From assembly GCA_910589265.1 (NCBI GenBank), contig CAJUTQ010000008.1:1-36401 (forward strand): 36,401 nt of DNA, written 5' to 3'. The DNA comes from an uncultured Lachnospiraceae bacterium (GTDB lineage: Bacteria; Bacillota; Clostridia; Lachnospirales; Lachnospiraceae). The notes under the pieces were generated by a model, which worked only from the letters and a program-made list of their open reading frames with translations, was not told where the DNA came from and searched no databases. Positions 22,748-30,804 of the stretch are shown here, one piece after another. The position numbers were made by a program, and so were the translations under genes. Each line of letters begins with the position of its first letter. The first letter of the stretch is position 1.

Positions 22748-24310
22748 ATGGCAAAAATTATTAGTAAAGAAGAAGCAGCTCAGTTAATCCAAGATGGAGA
22801 TGTAGTTGGAATCAATGGATTTGCTTTTGGATTTGGGTTTCCAGAGGCGTTAGCAAAAGCGTTAGGGGAACGCTATGAGAAGGAAGGACATCCAAAAGGA
22901 ATGACTTTGATGTTTGCCTCAGGATGTGGAGACGGAGGAAAAGGTGAATTTGGACTGGATCATTTTGCACAAGAAGGAATGGTGCAAAAAGTTATCGCAG
23001 GACATGTAGGTCTGGCTAAAAAGTTCAGTGGATTTATTAAAGATAATAAAATTGCCGCTTATAATTTCCCTCAAGGAGTTGTAGCCCATATGTTTAGGGA
23101 AATGGCTGGTGGAAGAAAGGGAGTGCTCACACATGTTGGGCTTAGCACTTTTGCCGATCCAAGGGTAGAAGGCGGAAAGATGAACAAGGAAGCGAAAGAA
23201 GATTTGGTGAAGGTTGTAGAAATTGGAGGAGAAGAGCGCCTTTATTACGAAGCAAAACCTCTGAAAGTTGCCCTTATTAGAGGGACAACAGGAGACGAGG
23301 CAGGAAATATTACTGTAGACAAAGAGGGAGTATTGCTAGAGACAATGCATATAGCAGCAGCAGCAAAAAATGCTGGTGGAATTGTTATTGCTCAGGTAAA
23401 GGAGATTGCTCAGAAGGGTAGTCTTGATCCAAGAAAAGTAATTGTGCCAGGAATTATGGTAGACTATATTGTACAGGCGCCAGAAGAAGAGCACATGATG
23501 AATATACAGACAAAATATAACCCTTCCTATACGGGAGACTTGAGAATTCCTACAAGCCAAGTGGAGAGAATGCCTTTGGATTCCAAAAAGGTTATATCAA
23601 AAAGGTGCGCTATGGAGCTTCGTAAAGGTACAGCTGTAAATTTAGGCATTGGTGTTCCTGAGGGAGTCGCTTCTGTAGCCCTTGAAGAAGGAATCAATGA
23701 TTGGATGACCATGACAATAGAAGCAGGTGCAGTTGGCGGAATTCCAGCTTCTGGACATGGATTAGGAGCAGCTGTCAATGTTGAAGCATTAATTGGCCAG
23801 CCAAATTTATTTGATATTTATGACGGAGGAGGATTGGATATCGCTTATCTTGGTCTGGCACAGGCAGATGCAGATGGCAATATTAACGTAAGTAAATTCC
23901 AAGGCCGTATGGTAGGATGCGGAGGATTTGTAAATATTACTCAAAACACAAAAAAGGTAATTTTCTGTGGAACCTTTACTGCAGGAAAAAGCAATATTGT
24001 TATTGATGGAGAAGGAGTACATATTATAGAAGACGGACCCTTTATAAAATTTGTGGAAAATGTAGAGCAGATTACATTTAGTGGAAAGTATGCAAGAGAG
24101 AATAAGAAAGATGTTTTGTATGTGACAGAAAGAGCGGTTTTCCGCTTGGCGCCAGAGGGACTGGAATTAATTGAAATTGCCCCTTCCGTTGATTTAGAGA
24201 AGGATGTATTAGGAAAGATGGCTTTCCGTCCGTTAATCTCCAAAGATTTAAAGACAATGGACATTCGAATTTTCCAGGATAAACCGATGGGACTTAGCTC
24301 TATTAAATAA
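22748..24310 (+). CDS. Family I acyl-CoA:acid CoA-transferase (propionate CoA-transferase-like)
   Basis: This 520-residue single-chain CoA-transferase fuses alpha-like and beta-like halves. The N-terminal half has GINGFAFGFGFPEALAKALG (about 19-38), the C-terminal half NLGIGVPEGVASVA (about 298-311). The catalytic Glu is Glu325 in TIEAGAVGGIPASG, as in propionate CoA-transferase and YdiF-type enzymes. It is distinct from the two-subunit AtoDA enzyme at 10-11 kb. The ATG at 22748 follows AAAGGAGA; the 13 in-frame codons above it are unlikely. It sits between the dehydratase and the permease, so it would activate the imported acid with acetyl-CoA or a similar donor. Confidence 0.93.
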   Translation: MAKIISKEEAAQLIQDGDVVGINGFAFGFGFPEALAKALGERYEKEGHPKGMTLMFASGCGDGGKGEFGLDHFAQEGMVQKVIAGHVGLAKKFSGFIKDNKIAAYNFPQGVVAHMFREMAGGRKGVLTHVGLSTFADPRVEGGKMNKEAKEDLVKVVEIGGEERLYYEAKPLKVALIRGTTGDEAGNITVDKEGVLLETMHIAAAAKNAGGIVIAQVKEIAQKGSLDPRKVIVPGIMVDYIVQAPEEEHMMNIQTKYNPSYTGDLRIPTSQVERMPLDSKKVISKRCAMELRKGTAVNLGIGVPEGVASVALEEGINDWMTMTIEAGAVGGIPASGHGLGAAVNVEALIGQPNLFDIYDGGGLDIAYLGLAQADADGNINVSKFQGRMVGCGGFVNITQNTKKVIFCGTFTAGKSNIVIDGEGVHIIEDGPFIKFVENVEQITFSGKYARENKKDVLYVTERAVFRLAPEGLELIEIAPSVDLEKDVLGKMAFRPLISKDLKTMDIRIFQDKPMGLSSIK

Positions 24311-24329
24311 ACCATTAGGAGGTTAACAA

Positions 24330-25610
24330 ATGTTAAGTATTTTACTGGGATTAATTGTTTTAGTATTTTTAGCGTATAAAGGTTATAACATTATATGGGT
24401 AGCCCCAGTGGCAGCAATGATTGTTGCTGTCCTGGGAGGACTGGAATTGTTTACAGCCTATACAGAAACGTATATGGATGGTTTAGTAGGATTTGCAAAA
24501 TCCTGGTTTCCAATCTTCTTATTTGGAGCTGTTTTCGGAAAGATGATGGAAATAACAGGGCTGGCAAGTTCTGTTGCAAAAATCCTTGCCAAAGTTATTG
24601 GGAGTAAAAGGGCGATTCTCGCAGTAGTTATTTCTTGCGCAGTGCTTACATATGGCGGTGTTAGCTTATTTGTTGTAGTATTTGCAATTTACCCATTGGC
24701 ATTAGAGCTTTATAAAGAAGCAGACATTACGAGAAAATTAATACCTGGGGCTATTGCCTTAGGAGCTTTTACCTTCACGATGACCGCACTTCCTGGTTCT
24801 CCTCAGCTGAACAACCTTATTGCTGCCAGGTACTTGGGAACGACAGCAATGGCATCTCCAATTCTTGGAATTATAGCAGCTGTTATCATGTTAGTAGGAG
24901 GTTATCTGTACTTATCCTGGCGGGAGAAAAAATTAAGGGCTGCTGGAGAGCATTATACAAGTGTAGATGATGAGAGGAAACAAGGAGATGAAGATCTTCC
25001 CCACTGGATTTTTGGTGTTATTCCTCTCGTGGCAGTTGTCATTACATTGAATGTATTTGAGTGGCCAGCAATTGCAGCTATTGGTATAGGAATTGTTCTT
25101 ATCGTAGTATTTAATATTAAACAATGGAAAAAGTTTATTACTGCTATTAATGACGGAGCTTCAGGTTCTGTTATGGCTATCATGAACACATCAGCAGCAG
25201 TAGGATTTGGAAGTGTTGTAAAAGCGGTTCCAGGTTTTGCCACATTGACAAATGTACTTCTTGGGATGGGCGGAAGTCCCCTTGTGTCAGAAGCTATTGC
25301 TATTACAACACTAGCAGGAGCTACAGGTTCTTCCTCAGGGGGTATGACGATTGCCTTGGAAGCTTTGGCAGAAAAATATTTAGAAGCTGCAAGCGCAATG
25401 AATATTAGCCCTGAAGCCTTCCACAGAGTAGCAACAGTAGCTTCAGGAGGATTGGATTCTCTCCCTCACTGTGGAGCAGTTATTACCCTCCTTGCAGTTT
25501 GTAAATTAACTCATAAAGATTCATATACAGATATTGGTGTAGTAACTTGTGTAATACCAATTGCAGCAGTTATTGTTATTGTAGCTCTTGGAAGCATAGG
25601 AATTGTATAA
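24330..25610 (+). CDS. GntP-type organic acid permease
   Basis: This 426-residue polytopic membrane protein has about a dozen hydrophobic segments. Landmarks of the GntP/citrate-type ion transporter superfamily are NIIWVAPVAAMIVAVLGG near 20, SWFPIFLFGAVFGKMMEITGLA (in parts near 58-79), ALPGSPQLNNLI near 152-163 and GATGSSSGGMTIALEALAEKY near 330-350. It starts 20 bases after the CoA-transferase stop, with TTAGGAGG as its ribosome site. Context suggests a short-chain hydroxy or keto acid as substrate; family members also carry gluconate or 3-hydroxybutyrate. A strong terminator follows. Confidence 0.88.
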   Translation: MLSILLGLIVLVFLAYKGYNIIWVAPVAAMIVAVLGGLELFTAYTETYMDGLVGFAKSWFPIFLFGAVFGKMMEITGLASSVAKILAKVIGSKRAILAVVISCAVLTYGGVSLFVVVFAIYPLALELYKEADITRKLIPGAIALGAFTFTMTALPGSPQLNNLIAARYLGTTAMASPILGIIAAVIMLVGGYLYLSWREKKLRAAGEHYTSVDDERKQGDEDLPHWIFGVIPLVAVVITLNVFEWPAIAAIGIGIVLIVVFNIKQWKKFITAINDGASGSVMAIMNTSAAVGFGSVVKAVPGFATLTNVLLGMGGSPLVSEAIAITTLAGATGSSSGGMTIALEALAEKYLEAASAMNISPEAFHRVATVASGGLDSLPHCGAVITLLAVCKLTHKDSYTDIGVVTCVIPIAAVIVIVALGSIGIV

Positions 25611-25640
25611 GAATATAATGAAAAGTAAAACATGATAAGT

Positions 25641-25680
25641 TGCCCTTCTGGCCATGTAATATGGTTAGAAGGGCATTTTG
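25641..25680 (+). terminator. Terminator after the GntP permease
   Basis: A 15-bp stem with G-U pairs (TGCCCTTCTGGCCAT at 25641-25655, ATGGTTAGAAGGGCA at 25661-25675) and a 5-base loop is followed by TTTTG. It separates this operon from the convergent yyaL-type gene. Confidence 0.85.
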
Positions 25681-25695
25681 TATATAAAAAACAAG

Positions 25696-27714
25696 CTATG
25701 GATTTAAGAGCTTTTTTAGTTCTTCTACATTATCTAATGGCTGGGAACAGGTGTTGCCTTGACATAAATAATAACAGGAACCTTCCTTTGGAATGGGATA
25801 TTGCTCGCTAAAGGGAGAGAGGAGGTTAAGCTTCTCCTCATTGGATGGAGATTTAAACAGAACTGTCAAGTTAGATGGGGAGATGTTTCTCAATAATTCA
25901 GTGAAGGGCTCAGGAATATGTTCTTCTGCTGAGACACAAATAAGTTCCCTACTAGAATACAGAAGTCTACACATTGCCAAGAGAGAAAAGGAGTGGGCAG
26001 AAGGATATTTTTGTATATGCCTTGCTAAAAAATCCAACTGTTTGTCTCGCTCTTCAATCCAACTTTTTTCTCCTGTCAGAGAGGCTAGTAATGTGAGCAC
26101 ATAAGCTGCTACAGAATTTCCAGAGGGCATTGCACCGTCATATATTTCTTTAGGACGACTAATAAGTTGCTCTGAGTCATAGGAATAGAAATAAAATCCC
26201 TTCCCATGGTTATCTGAGAAAAGATGAAGGAGTTGCTTTGCAGTAATACAAGCTTTGCTTAAGTAGTCTGTCTCCCAGGTTGCCTGATAAAGCTCTAGGA
26301 GGGCAAAGGTATAAAAAGCATAATCATCTAATTGGCCTAAATAGGCTTTCTCGTTGTCACAATAGCGTATATAAAGTCGCCCCTTATCGTCTGTTAAATT
26401 TTTTTCTAAAAATAGGAGGGCTTTTTTTGCAGCTTCCATATATGGTGCACTTGAGAGGAGGAACCCAGCCTTGGCAAGGGCGGCAATCATGAGACTGTTC
26501 CAAGAAGTTAATATTTTCTTATCTTTATGAAGGGAAGCTCGGCTTTTTCGATAGTTATAAACAAGGGAACAGAGCTCTTCTATTTTTTCTGTTCTCCAAT
26601 GCTCTTTCCCAATTAAGTTGGGAATATTTTTTCCTTCAAAATTCCCTTGTTCTGTTAAAGAGAAAAATTCGCAAAAATAGCGTCCATCCTCTTCTCCTAA
26701 GATTTCCATAATTTCTTTGACACTAAGAGCATAATATTTGCCTTCTTTGCTGTCACTATCTGCATCCTGTCCACAGTAAAAGCCCCCCTTTTCATCTGTA
26801 AGTTCCCGTAACACATAATCTAATGTCTTTTCTGCAACAGAAAGATATAATTCCCTTTTCGTATAGACATAAGCTTCTAGATAAGTATAGGCAAGAAGGG
26901 CATTATCATAGAGCATTTTCTCGAAATGAGGAATCAGCCATTTTTTATCAGTAGAGTAGCGGGAAAAACCACCCCCTATATGGTCAAAAATGCCTCCTTT
27001 TGCCATGGAGTCTAATGTTTGGATTACTATTTGGAGGGACTCTTCATGCTGCTCCAATAAACTATATTGAAGAAGAAACATTAAATTGTGAGGAGTGGGA
27101 AATTTGGGAGCTTGTCCAAAGCCTCCCCATTTTGGATCAAAGCGTTGGAAGAATTCAGATGCCCCTTGATGAAGAATGTTTTTCGAAAGCTCTTGTACAC
27201 AATTATGGGATTCTTCCTTATAGGATATAAGCTCTGTGACGTGGTACCCTGTTTCTAGAATACGTTTTCGATTGTTTTTCCATAAGGAGGAGGCTTGGCT
27301 AAGAAGCTCATAAAGGCCAGGCATGCCATACTTAGAGTACTTAGGAAAATAGGTACCTGCAAAAAAAGGCATTTGTTCCCATGTCATAAGTATCGTTAAG
27401 GGCCATCCTCCTGAGCCAGTCATAGCATGGCAGGCAGACATATACACTGTGTCAATGTCTGGACGTTCTTCCCTATCTACCTTCACACATATAAAGTCTT
27501 TATTTAGCAGATTAGCAATTTCTTCATCTTCAAAAGATTCATGTGCCATTACGTGGCACCAATGACAAGTAGAATAACCAATGCTTAAAAAAACAGGTTT
27601 ATCTTCTTTTTTTGCTTTTGAAAAAGCGGTATCACACCAAGGATACCAATTCACAGGGTTATTTTGATGTTGTAATAAATAGGGAGATTTCTCCCCTTGC
27701 AGTTTATTTGCCAT
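25696..27714 (-). CDS. Thioredoxin-domain protein, YyaL/SSP411 family
   Basis: This 672-residue protein has an N-terminal thioredoxin-like domain with SPYLLQHQNNPVNWYPW (residues 10-26) and a CHWC active-site motif at 50-53. A long alpha/alpha-barrel like N-acylglucosamine 2-epimerase/glycosidase folds follows. Family marks are SGGWPLTILMTWEQMPFFAGTYFP (in parts near 96-120), FDHIGGGFSRYSTD (about 239-252), PHFEKMLYDNALL (about 256-268) and the late block YDGAMPSGNSVAA. The family (bacterial YyaL, human SPATA20) is widespread, but its biochemical role is not settled. No signal peptide is present, so it is cytoplasmic. It is monocistronic and divergent from cas3. Confidence 0.94.
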   Translation of the reverse strand: MANKLQGEKSPYLLQHQNNPVNWYPWCDTAFSKAKKEDKPVFLSIGYSTCHWCHVMAHESFEDEEIANLLNKDFICVKVDREERPDIDTVYMSACHAMTGSGGWPLTILMTWEQMPFFAGTYFPKYSKYGMPGLYELLSQASSLWKNNRKRILETGYHVTELISYKEESHNCVQELSKNILHQGASEFFQRFDPKWGGFGQAPKFPTPHNLMFLLQYSLLEQHEESLQIVIQTLDSMAKGGIFDHIGGGFSRYSTDKKWLIPHFEKMLYDNALLAYTYLEAYVYTKRELYLSVAEKTLDYVLRELTDEKGGFYCGQDADSDSKEGKYYALSVKEIMEILGEEDGRYFCEFFSLTEQGNFEGKNIPNLIGKEHWRTEKIEELCSLVYNYRKSRASLHKDKKILTSWNSLMIAALAKAGFLLSSAPYMEAAKKALLFLEKNLTDDKGRLYIRYCDNEKAYLGQLDDYAFYTFALLELYQATWETDYLSKACITAKQLLHLFSDNHGKGFYFYSYDSEQLISRPKEIYDGAMPSGNSVAAYVLTLLASLTGEKSWIEERDKQLDFLARHIQKYPSAHSFSLLAMCRLLYSSRELICVSAEEHIPEPFTELLRNISPSNLTVLFKSPSNEEKLNLLSPFSEQYPIPKEGSCYYLCQGNTCSQPLDNVEELKKLLNP

Positions 27715-27885
27715 GTTTGTCCCCTTTCTTTTTTATTAGTTTAATACACCATGTTTAAAATATGCAAGTAAAAGAGGAGATAGGTTATAAAGTTTTAGGA
27801 GTTTCCTTTTAAATGAAGGGGATGTAGTAGTTATTAAAACGAAAAATTTGGAAAAGAATAGTAATTTTTTTGTAGAAAATGTCGA

Positions 27886-27902
27886 AATTGTATGATACAA
27901 TT
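27886..27902. promoter_or_regulatory. 17-bp palindrome at the cas operon promoter
   Basis: AATTGTAT-G-ATACAATT is a perfect 8-1-8 inverted repeat about 82 bases before cas3. It overlaps TGATACAAT, a plausible extended -10 (27894-27901... TACAAT at 27896-27901). A TGTCGAA heptamer, identical to a Spo0A box, abuts it at 27880-27886. Repressor binding here would block the promoter. Confidence 0.5.
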
Positions 27903-27983
27903 GTAAAAAATTCATGGAACTTTTTTATTTGAAAAAGAAGGGCACGAATGTTTGTATGTTGAATTATGGAAGGAGGGATGGGA

Positions 27984-30119
27984 ATGCACTTTGCACATAT
28001 TTCTGAAGATAAAAAAAGGGAGCAGACAATAAGAGAACATTTGGAAGGAACAGGGAAACTAGCACAGAAGTTTGCGAAAGAATTTGGTTGTGGAGACTGG
28101 GGATATGGCATTGGACTTCTCCATGACATAGGAAAGTATTCTGAAAAATTCCAGAAAAGGTTAAAGGGGGGTCCTATTACAGATCATGCATCAGCAGGGG
28201 CAAAAGAACTGTTTCATCAAAAGAATTATCCAGGAGCATACTGTATTGCAGGACACCATTCTGGCTTGCTGGACGGAGGAGGACTTGCTGATTCAGGGGG
28301 TGAGGCCACCCTTATGGGAAGGATGAAAAAAGATTTAGAAGACTATAATCCATGGAAGGAAGAGGTGAAAATTCCAGCTTTTTCTCCTCCCCCGTTGCGA
28401 CAGTTGGGCAAGGGTGGATTTAGTCTTTCCTTTTTTATACGTATGCTATTTTCCTGCTTGGTTGATGCAGACTATTTGGATACAGAAGCTTTTATGTCTG
28501 GAAAAGAGGAAAGGATGGGAAATGCCGATTCTATAGATGTATTATATGCAAGCTTAAAAAAATATGTAGGCAAATGGATGGAAACGGTTGATGAGTCTAC
28601 AGTAAATGGGAGAAGAAGCATGATATTAAAATCCTGTTTTGAAAAGGGAAGGGAGGATAAAGGAGTTTTCCAGCTGACTGTTCCTACAGGAGGTGGAAAA
28701 ACTTTATCTTCCTTAGCTTTTGCCTTAGAGCATGGAAAAAGGCATCAGATGAGACGGATTATTTATGTAATTCCATATACGAGTATTATTGAACAGAATG
28801 CACAGGTTTTTAGGGAAGTCTTGGGTGAAAAAAATGTTTTAGAAGATCATTCCAATTATCATTGTGACAGTCCTGAGGAACTGAGACTAAGCCAACTGGC
28901 GTCGGAAAACTGGGAGCGGCCAGTAGTCGTTACAACAAATGTTCAGTTTTTTGAATCTTTATTCTCCAATAAAAGTTCCAAATGTCGTAAGCTCCATAAT
29001 ATTGCCAACAGTATTCTTATATTTGATGAGGCGCAAATGCTCCCTGTCAACTTTTTAAAGCCCTGCATTCAAAGTATAAGCGAGCTCGTATATAATTATA
29101 GGTGCACAGCAGTCATCTGCACAGCTACTCAGCCTTCTATTAAAAAATTTTTTCCTAAAGAGATTAAAATAAAGGAAATTTGTCCTGATACTAGGGGACA
29201 GTATGAGTTTTTTAAAAGAACGGAATTCAAAAACAAAGGGGAGATGTCAGAGGAGGAATTGATTCATGAGCTAAGAGAAGAAAAACAGGTTCTGTGCATT
29301 TTAAATAGCAGACGACAGGTGCAAAGAGTGTACGACAGGTTAAAAGGGGAAAGCACCTTTCACCTTTCAACATTGATGTATCCAGAACATAGAAAAAGGA
29401 TTTTGGATAAAATACGTAGATGTCTTGCAGAGGACAAGCCTTGCTGTGTTATTGCAACAAGCCTTGTAGAAGCAGGTGTAGATTTGGATTTTGCAAAAGT
29501 TTATAGGGAACTAGCGGGAATTGATTCTGTCATCCAGGCAGCAGGACGGTGCAATAGGGAGGGGAAGAGGAAGAAGGAGACTAGTCCTACTAATGTATTT
29601 ACATTAGAAAAATCAGAAGGGATTCACCTTCCTTCTGCATTGAAACAACCTATTGCAATCGCTTCTCAAATAAGGGAAAAGTATGAAGACATAGGGTCTT
29701 TGGAGGCTGTTGAAGAATATTTTCGGCGTTTATTTGATGTAAAAGGAGAAAGCCTAGATACAAAAAATATTATTGGACAGATGGAAGCGGGGGTAAAAGA
29801 CTTTTTATTTCCATTTGCAACTGTGTCCAAGGAATTTTCTATTATTGAAGATAATACGACAACAATTTTTATTAATAAAGAGGAAAGAGCAGATTTTATT
29901 GAAAAACATATAAGAAGTGGAAAAATATCCAGACAGCTAATGAGGGAGGCAGGTCACTATTGTGTCAATATTTATGATAAAGATTTTGAGGCATTAAATG
30001 GAAGTGGGAGATTAGAAGAAATAGTTCCAAATCTGTATAGTTTGCGAAACAAGGAAGAATATACAGAGGATATGGGTTTATCTGTTAATGTGAGCAGGGG
30101 TGAGGCAGTATTTTTTTAA
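27984..30119 (+). CDS. cas3: CRISPR-associated helicase/nuclease Cas3 (type I-C)
   Basis: This protein of about 711 residues is the effector nuclease-helicase recruited by Cascade to degrade target DNA. The N-terminal HD nuclease domain shows LLHDIGK (His47-Asp48), TDHAS (His68) and AGHHSG (His91-His92). The helicase part shows Walker A VPTGGGKT (about 233-240), the DExx box IFDEAQ (near 347), CTATQPS (motif III) and a motif VI-like QAAGRCNREG. Both halves are intact in one chain. I start at 27984, six bases after AAGGAGGG; ATGs at 27966 and 27978 are alternatives. It opens the cas operon, and its end lies 25 bases before the cas5 start. Confidence 0.95.
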   Translation: MHFAHISEDKKREQTIREHLEGTGKLAQKFAKEFGCGDWGYGIGLLHDIGKYSEKFQKRLKGGPITDHASAGAKELFHQKNYPGAYCIAGHHSGLLDGGGLADSGGEATLMGRMKKDLEDYNPWKEEVKIPAFSPPPLRQLGKGGFSLSFFIRMLFSCLVDADYLDTEAFMSGKEERMGNADSIDVLYASLKKYVGKWMETVDESTVNGRRSMILKSCFEKGREDKGVFQLTVPTGGGKTLSSLAFALEHGKRHQMRRIIYVIPYTSIIEQNAQVFREVLGEKNVLEDHSNYHCDSPEELRLSQLASENWERPVVVTTNVQFFESLFSNKSSKCRKLHNIANSILIFDEAQMLPVNFLKPCIQSISELVYNYRCTAVICTATQPSIKKFFPKEIKIKEICPDTRGQYEFFKRTEFKNKGEMSEEELIHELREEKQVLCILNSRRQVQRVYDRLKGESTFHLSTLMYPEHRKRILDKIRRCLAEDKPCCVIATSLVEAGVDLDFAKVYRELAGIDSVIQAAGRCNREGKRKKETSPTNVFTLEKSEGIHLPSALKQPIAIASQIREKYEDIGSLEAVEEYFRRLFDVKGESLDTKNIIGQMEAGVKDFLFPFATVSKEFSIIEDNTTTIFINKEERADFIEKHIRSGKISRQLMREAGHYCVNIYDKDFEALNGSGRLEEIVPNLYSLRNKEEYTEDMGLSVNVSRGEAVFF

Positions 30120-30144
30120 GAGTGTTCTAGTAGGAGGAAGAAAA

Positions 30145-30804
30145 ATGAGTCATGGAGTACAAGTACGAGTATGGGGCGATATGGCCCTGTTCAGCCGTCC
30201 AGAAATGAAAGTAGAAAGATGCAGCTATGATGTGATGACACCTTCCGCTGCAAGGGGAATTTTGGAGGCGATTTACTGGCATCCAGGGATGAGATGGGTG
30301 ATCGATCGAATATATGTGAGAAAGCCTATTCAATTTACGAGTATTCGAAGAAATGAGGTAAAAAACAAAGTTTTGTCCAGTAATGTTTTAGATGTTATGA
30401 ATGGAGGAGATAAACCTCTTTATATAAGCAGTAAGAAGGACATTGTGCAAAGGGCCTCTATTTTACTAAGAGAGGTAGATTATGTTATTGAAGCCCACTT
30501 TGATATGACAGAGAAGGCGACAGAGTCAGACAACCCAGGAAAATTTAAAGATATTATTATGAGGCGGTTAAGAAGAGGGGAATGTTACCATATGCCTTAC
30601 TTTGGATGCAGAGAGTTTCCAGCCCATTTTGAGCTTTATGAAGGAGGGGAAGTTCACACAGAATATGTAGGGGAAATAAAAGATCTGGGATACATGTTCT
30701 ATGACTTTGATTATTCTAAGCCTGGGGAGATAGAACCTATGTTTTTCAGGGCAGTTCTTCGCAACGGTATTTTAGATTTAAGAGACTGTGAGGTGATAAA
30801 ATGA
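30145..30804 (+). CDS. cas5c: Cas5c (Cas5d), type I-C crRNA-processing Cascade subunit
   Basis: This protein of about 219 residues is the I-C Cas5, which in this subtype replaces Cas6 as the pre-crRNA endonuclease and holds the 5' handle. It begins VQVRVWGDMALFSRPEMKVE (near 5-24) and continues TPSAARGILEAIYWHPGMRW (32-51), both hallmarks. Tyr44 and His118 lie about where the catalytic Tyr46 and His117 of Bacillus halodurans Cas5d would fall. A neighbouring Lys is not obvious, and no alignment was made. The ATG at 30145 follows AGGAGGAAG. Its stop overlaps the cas8c start as ATGA, implying coupled translation. Confidence 0.95.
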   Translation: MSHGVQVRVWGDMALFSRPEMKVERCSYDVMTPSAARGILEAIYWHPGMRWVIDRIYVRKPIQFTSIRRNEVKNKVLSSNVLDVMNGGDKPLYISSKKDIVQRASILLREVDYVIEAHFDMTEKATESDNPGKFKDIIMRRLRRGECYHMPYFGCREFPAHFELYEGGEVHTEYVGEIKDLGYMFYDFDYSKPGEIEPMFFRAVLRNGILDLRDCEVIK

